DNA of 14,765 nucleotides, from contig JAGQHH010000335.1 in assembly GCA_020431945.1 (NCBI GenBank), forward strand, positions 1-14,765. The letters are read 5' to 3'. Source of the DNA: Cyanobacteria bacterium HKST-UBA02. GTDB lineage: Bacteria > Cyanobacteriota > Vampirovibrionia > Obscuribacterales > Obscuribacteraceae. This document shows, piece by piece, positions 14,723-14,765 of this stretch (positions are counted from its first letter, which is position 1; each line of letters starts with the position of its first letter). A program made the translations under genes and the position numbers. The notes beneath the pieces are model-generated. The model worked only from the letters and a program-made list of their open reading frames with translations, had not been told where the DNA came from and did not search any database.

Positions 14723-14765
14723 TTAATGCTCCTCCAGAGATTGTTGCTTGGAATTGCCGCTGGCT
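14723..14765 (-). CDS. Possible C-terminal end of an upstream gene
   Basis: The minus-strand frame ending at the TAA 14725-14723 is open to the window edge, giving about 13 codons that read like a natural polar C-terminus (NSKQQSLEEH). The stop abuts the GTG of the next gene (TAAGTG), and that gene's ribosome binding site lies inside the last codons. Such packing is typical of an operon, but the stretch is too short to be sure. Confidence 0.3.
   Translation of the reverse strand, partial: ASGNSKQQSLEEH

Noticed and set aside
14412..14726. Plus-strand open frame of 104 codons antisense to the small basic-tail gene
   Set aside because: No ribosome binding site and Leu/Ser/Arg-rich shadow composition; the minus-strand frame has a strong GGAGGAG site and a stop directly before its start.

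Overview
The window is bacterial DNA of moderate GC with tightly packed genes, Shine-Dalgarno sites, and ATG, GTG and TTG starts. I cannot name the organism. There are no rRNA, tRNA, transposase, integrase or CRISPR sequences. The mix of unfamiliar hydrolases, small membrane proteins and excisionase-type regulators fits an accessory or mobile-element region better than core chromosome.

Layout. (1) At 1-797 is the 3' part of an unrecognised plus-strand gene, closed by a strong hairpin terminator at 859-883. (2) At 1062-6790 is a five-gene plus-strand run: a helical protein with an N-terminal membrane or export segment, a small charged helical protein, a patatin-like phospholipase, a thermolysin-like (gluzincin) metallopeptidase with a TTG start, and an MBL-fold hydrolase whose start overlaps the peptidase stop. 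(3) Facing it, at 8318-6815, is a minus-strand pair: a four-helix membrane protein and a cytosolic trypsin-like serine protease with a visible His/Asp/Ser triad. Four different hydrolases therefore lie within about 5.5 kb, next to membrane proteins and helical proteins of unknown role. (4) At 8833-10569 is a plus-strand module of different character: two tandem excisionase/MerR-type HTH proteins (overlapping ATGA), an unrecognised helical protein, a terminator, and a J-domain protein with a C-terminal membrane segment. (5) At 13892-10661 is a minus-strand group: a protein with about seven membrane segments, then a tightly linked pair made of a 313-aa soluble protein and a 167-aa four-helix membrane protein. 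The pair resembles phage lambda RexA/RexB in layout and, weakly, in sequence pattern. (6) At 14405-14765 is a small minus-strand protein with a basic tail, preceded by what may be the last codons of another gene.

Main inference: the hydrolase cluster (1062-8318) and the RexAB-like pair (12116-10661) are candidate antiviral or inter-bacterial conflict systems flanking an element-type regulatory module. Catalytic motifs are seen directly. The defence role is inferred from family and layout only.
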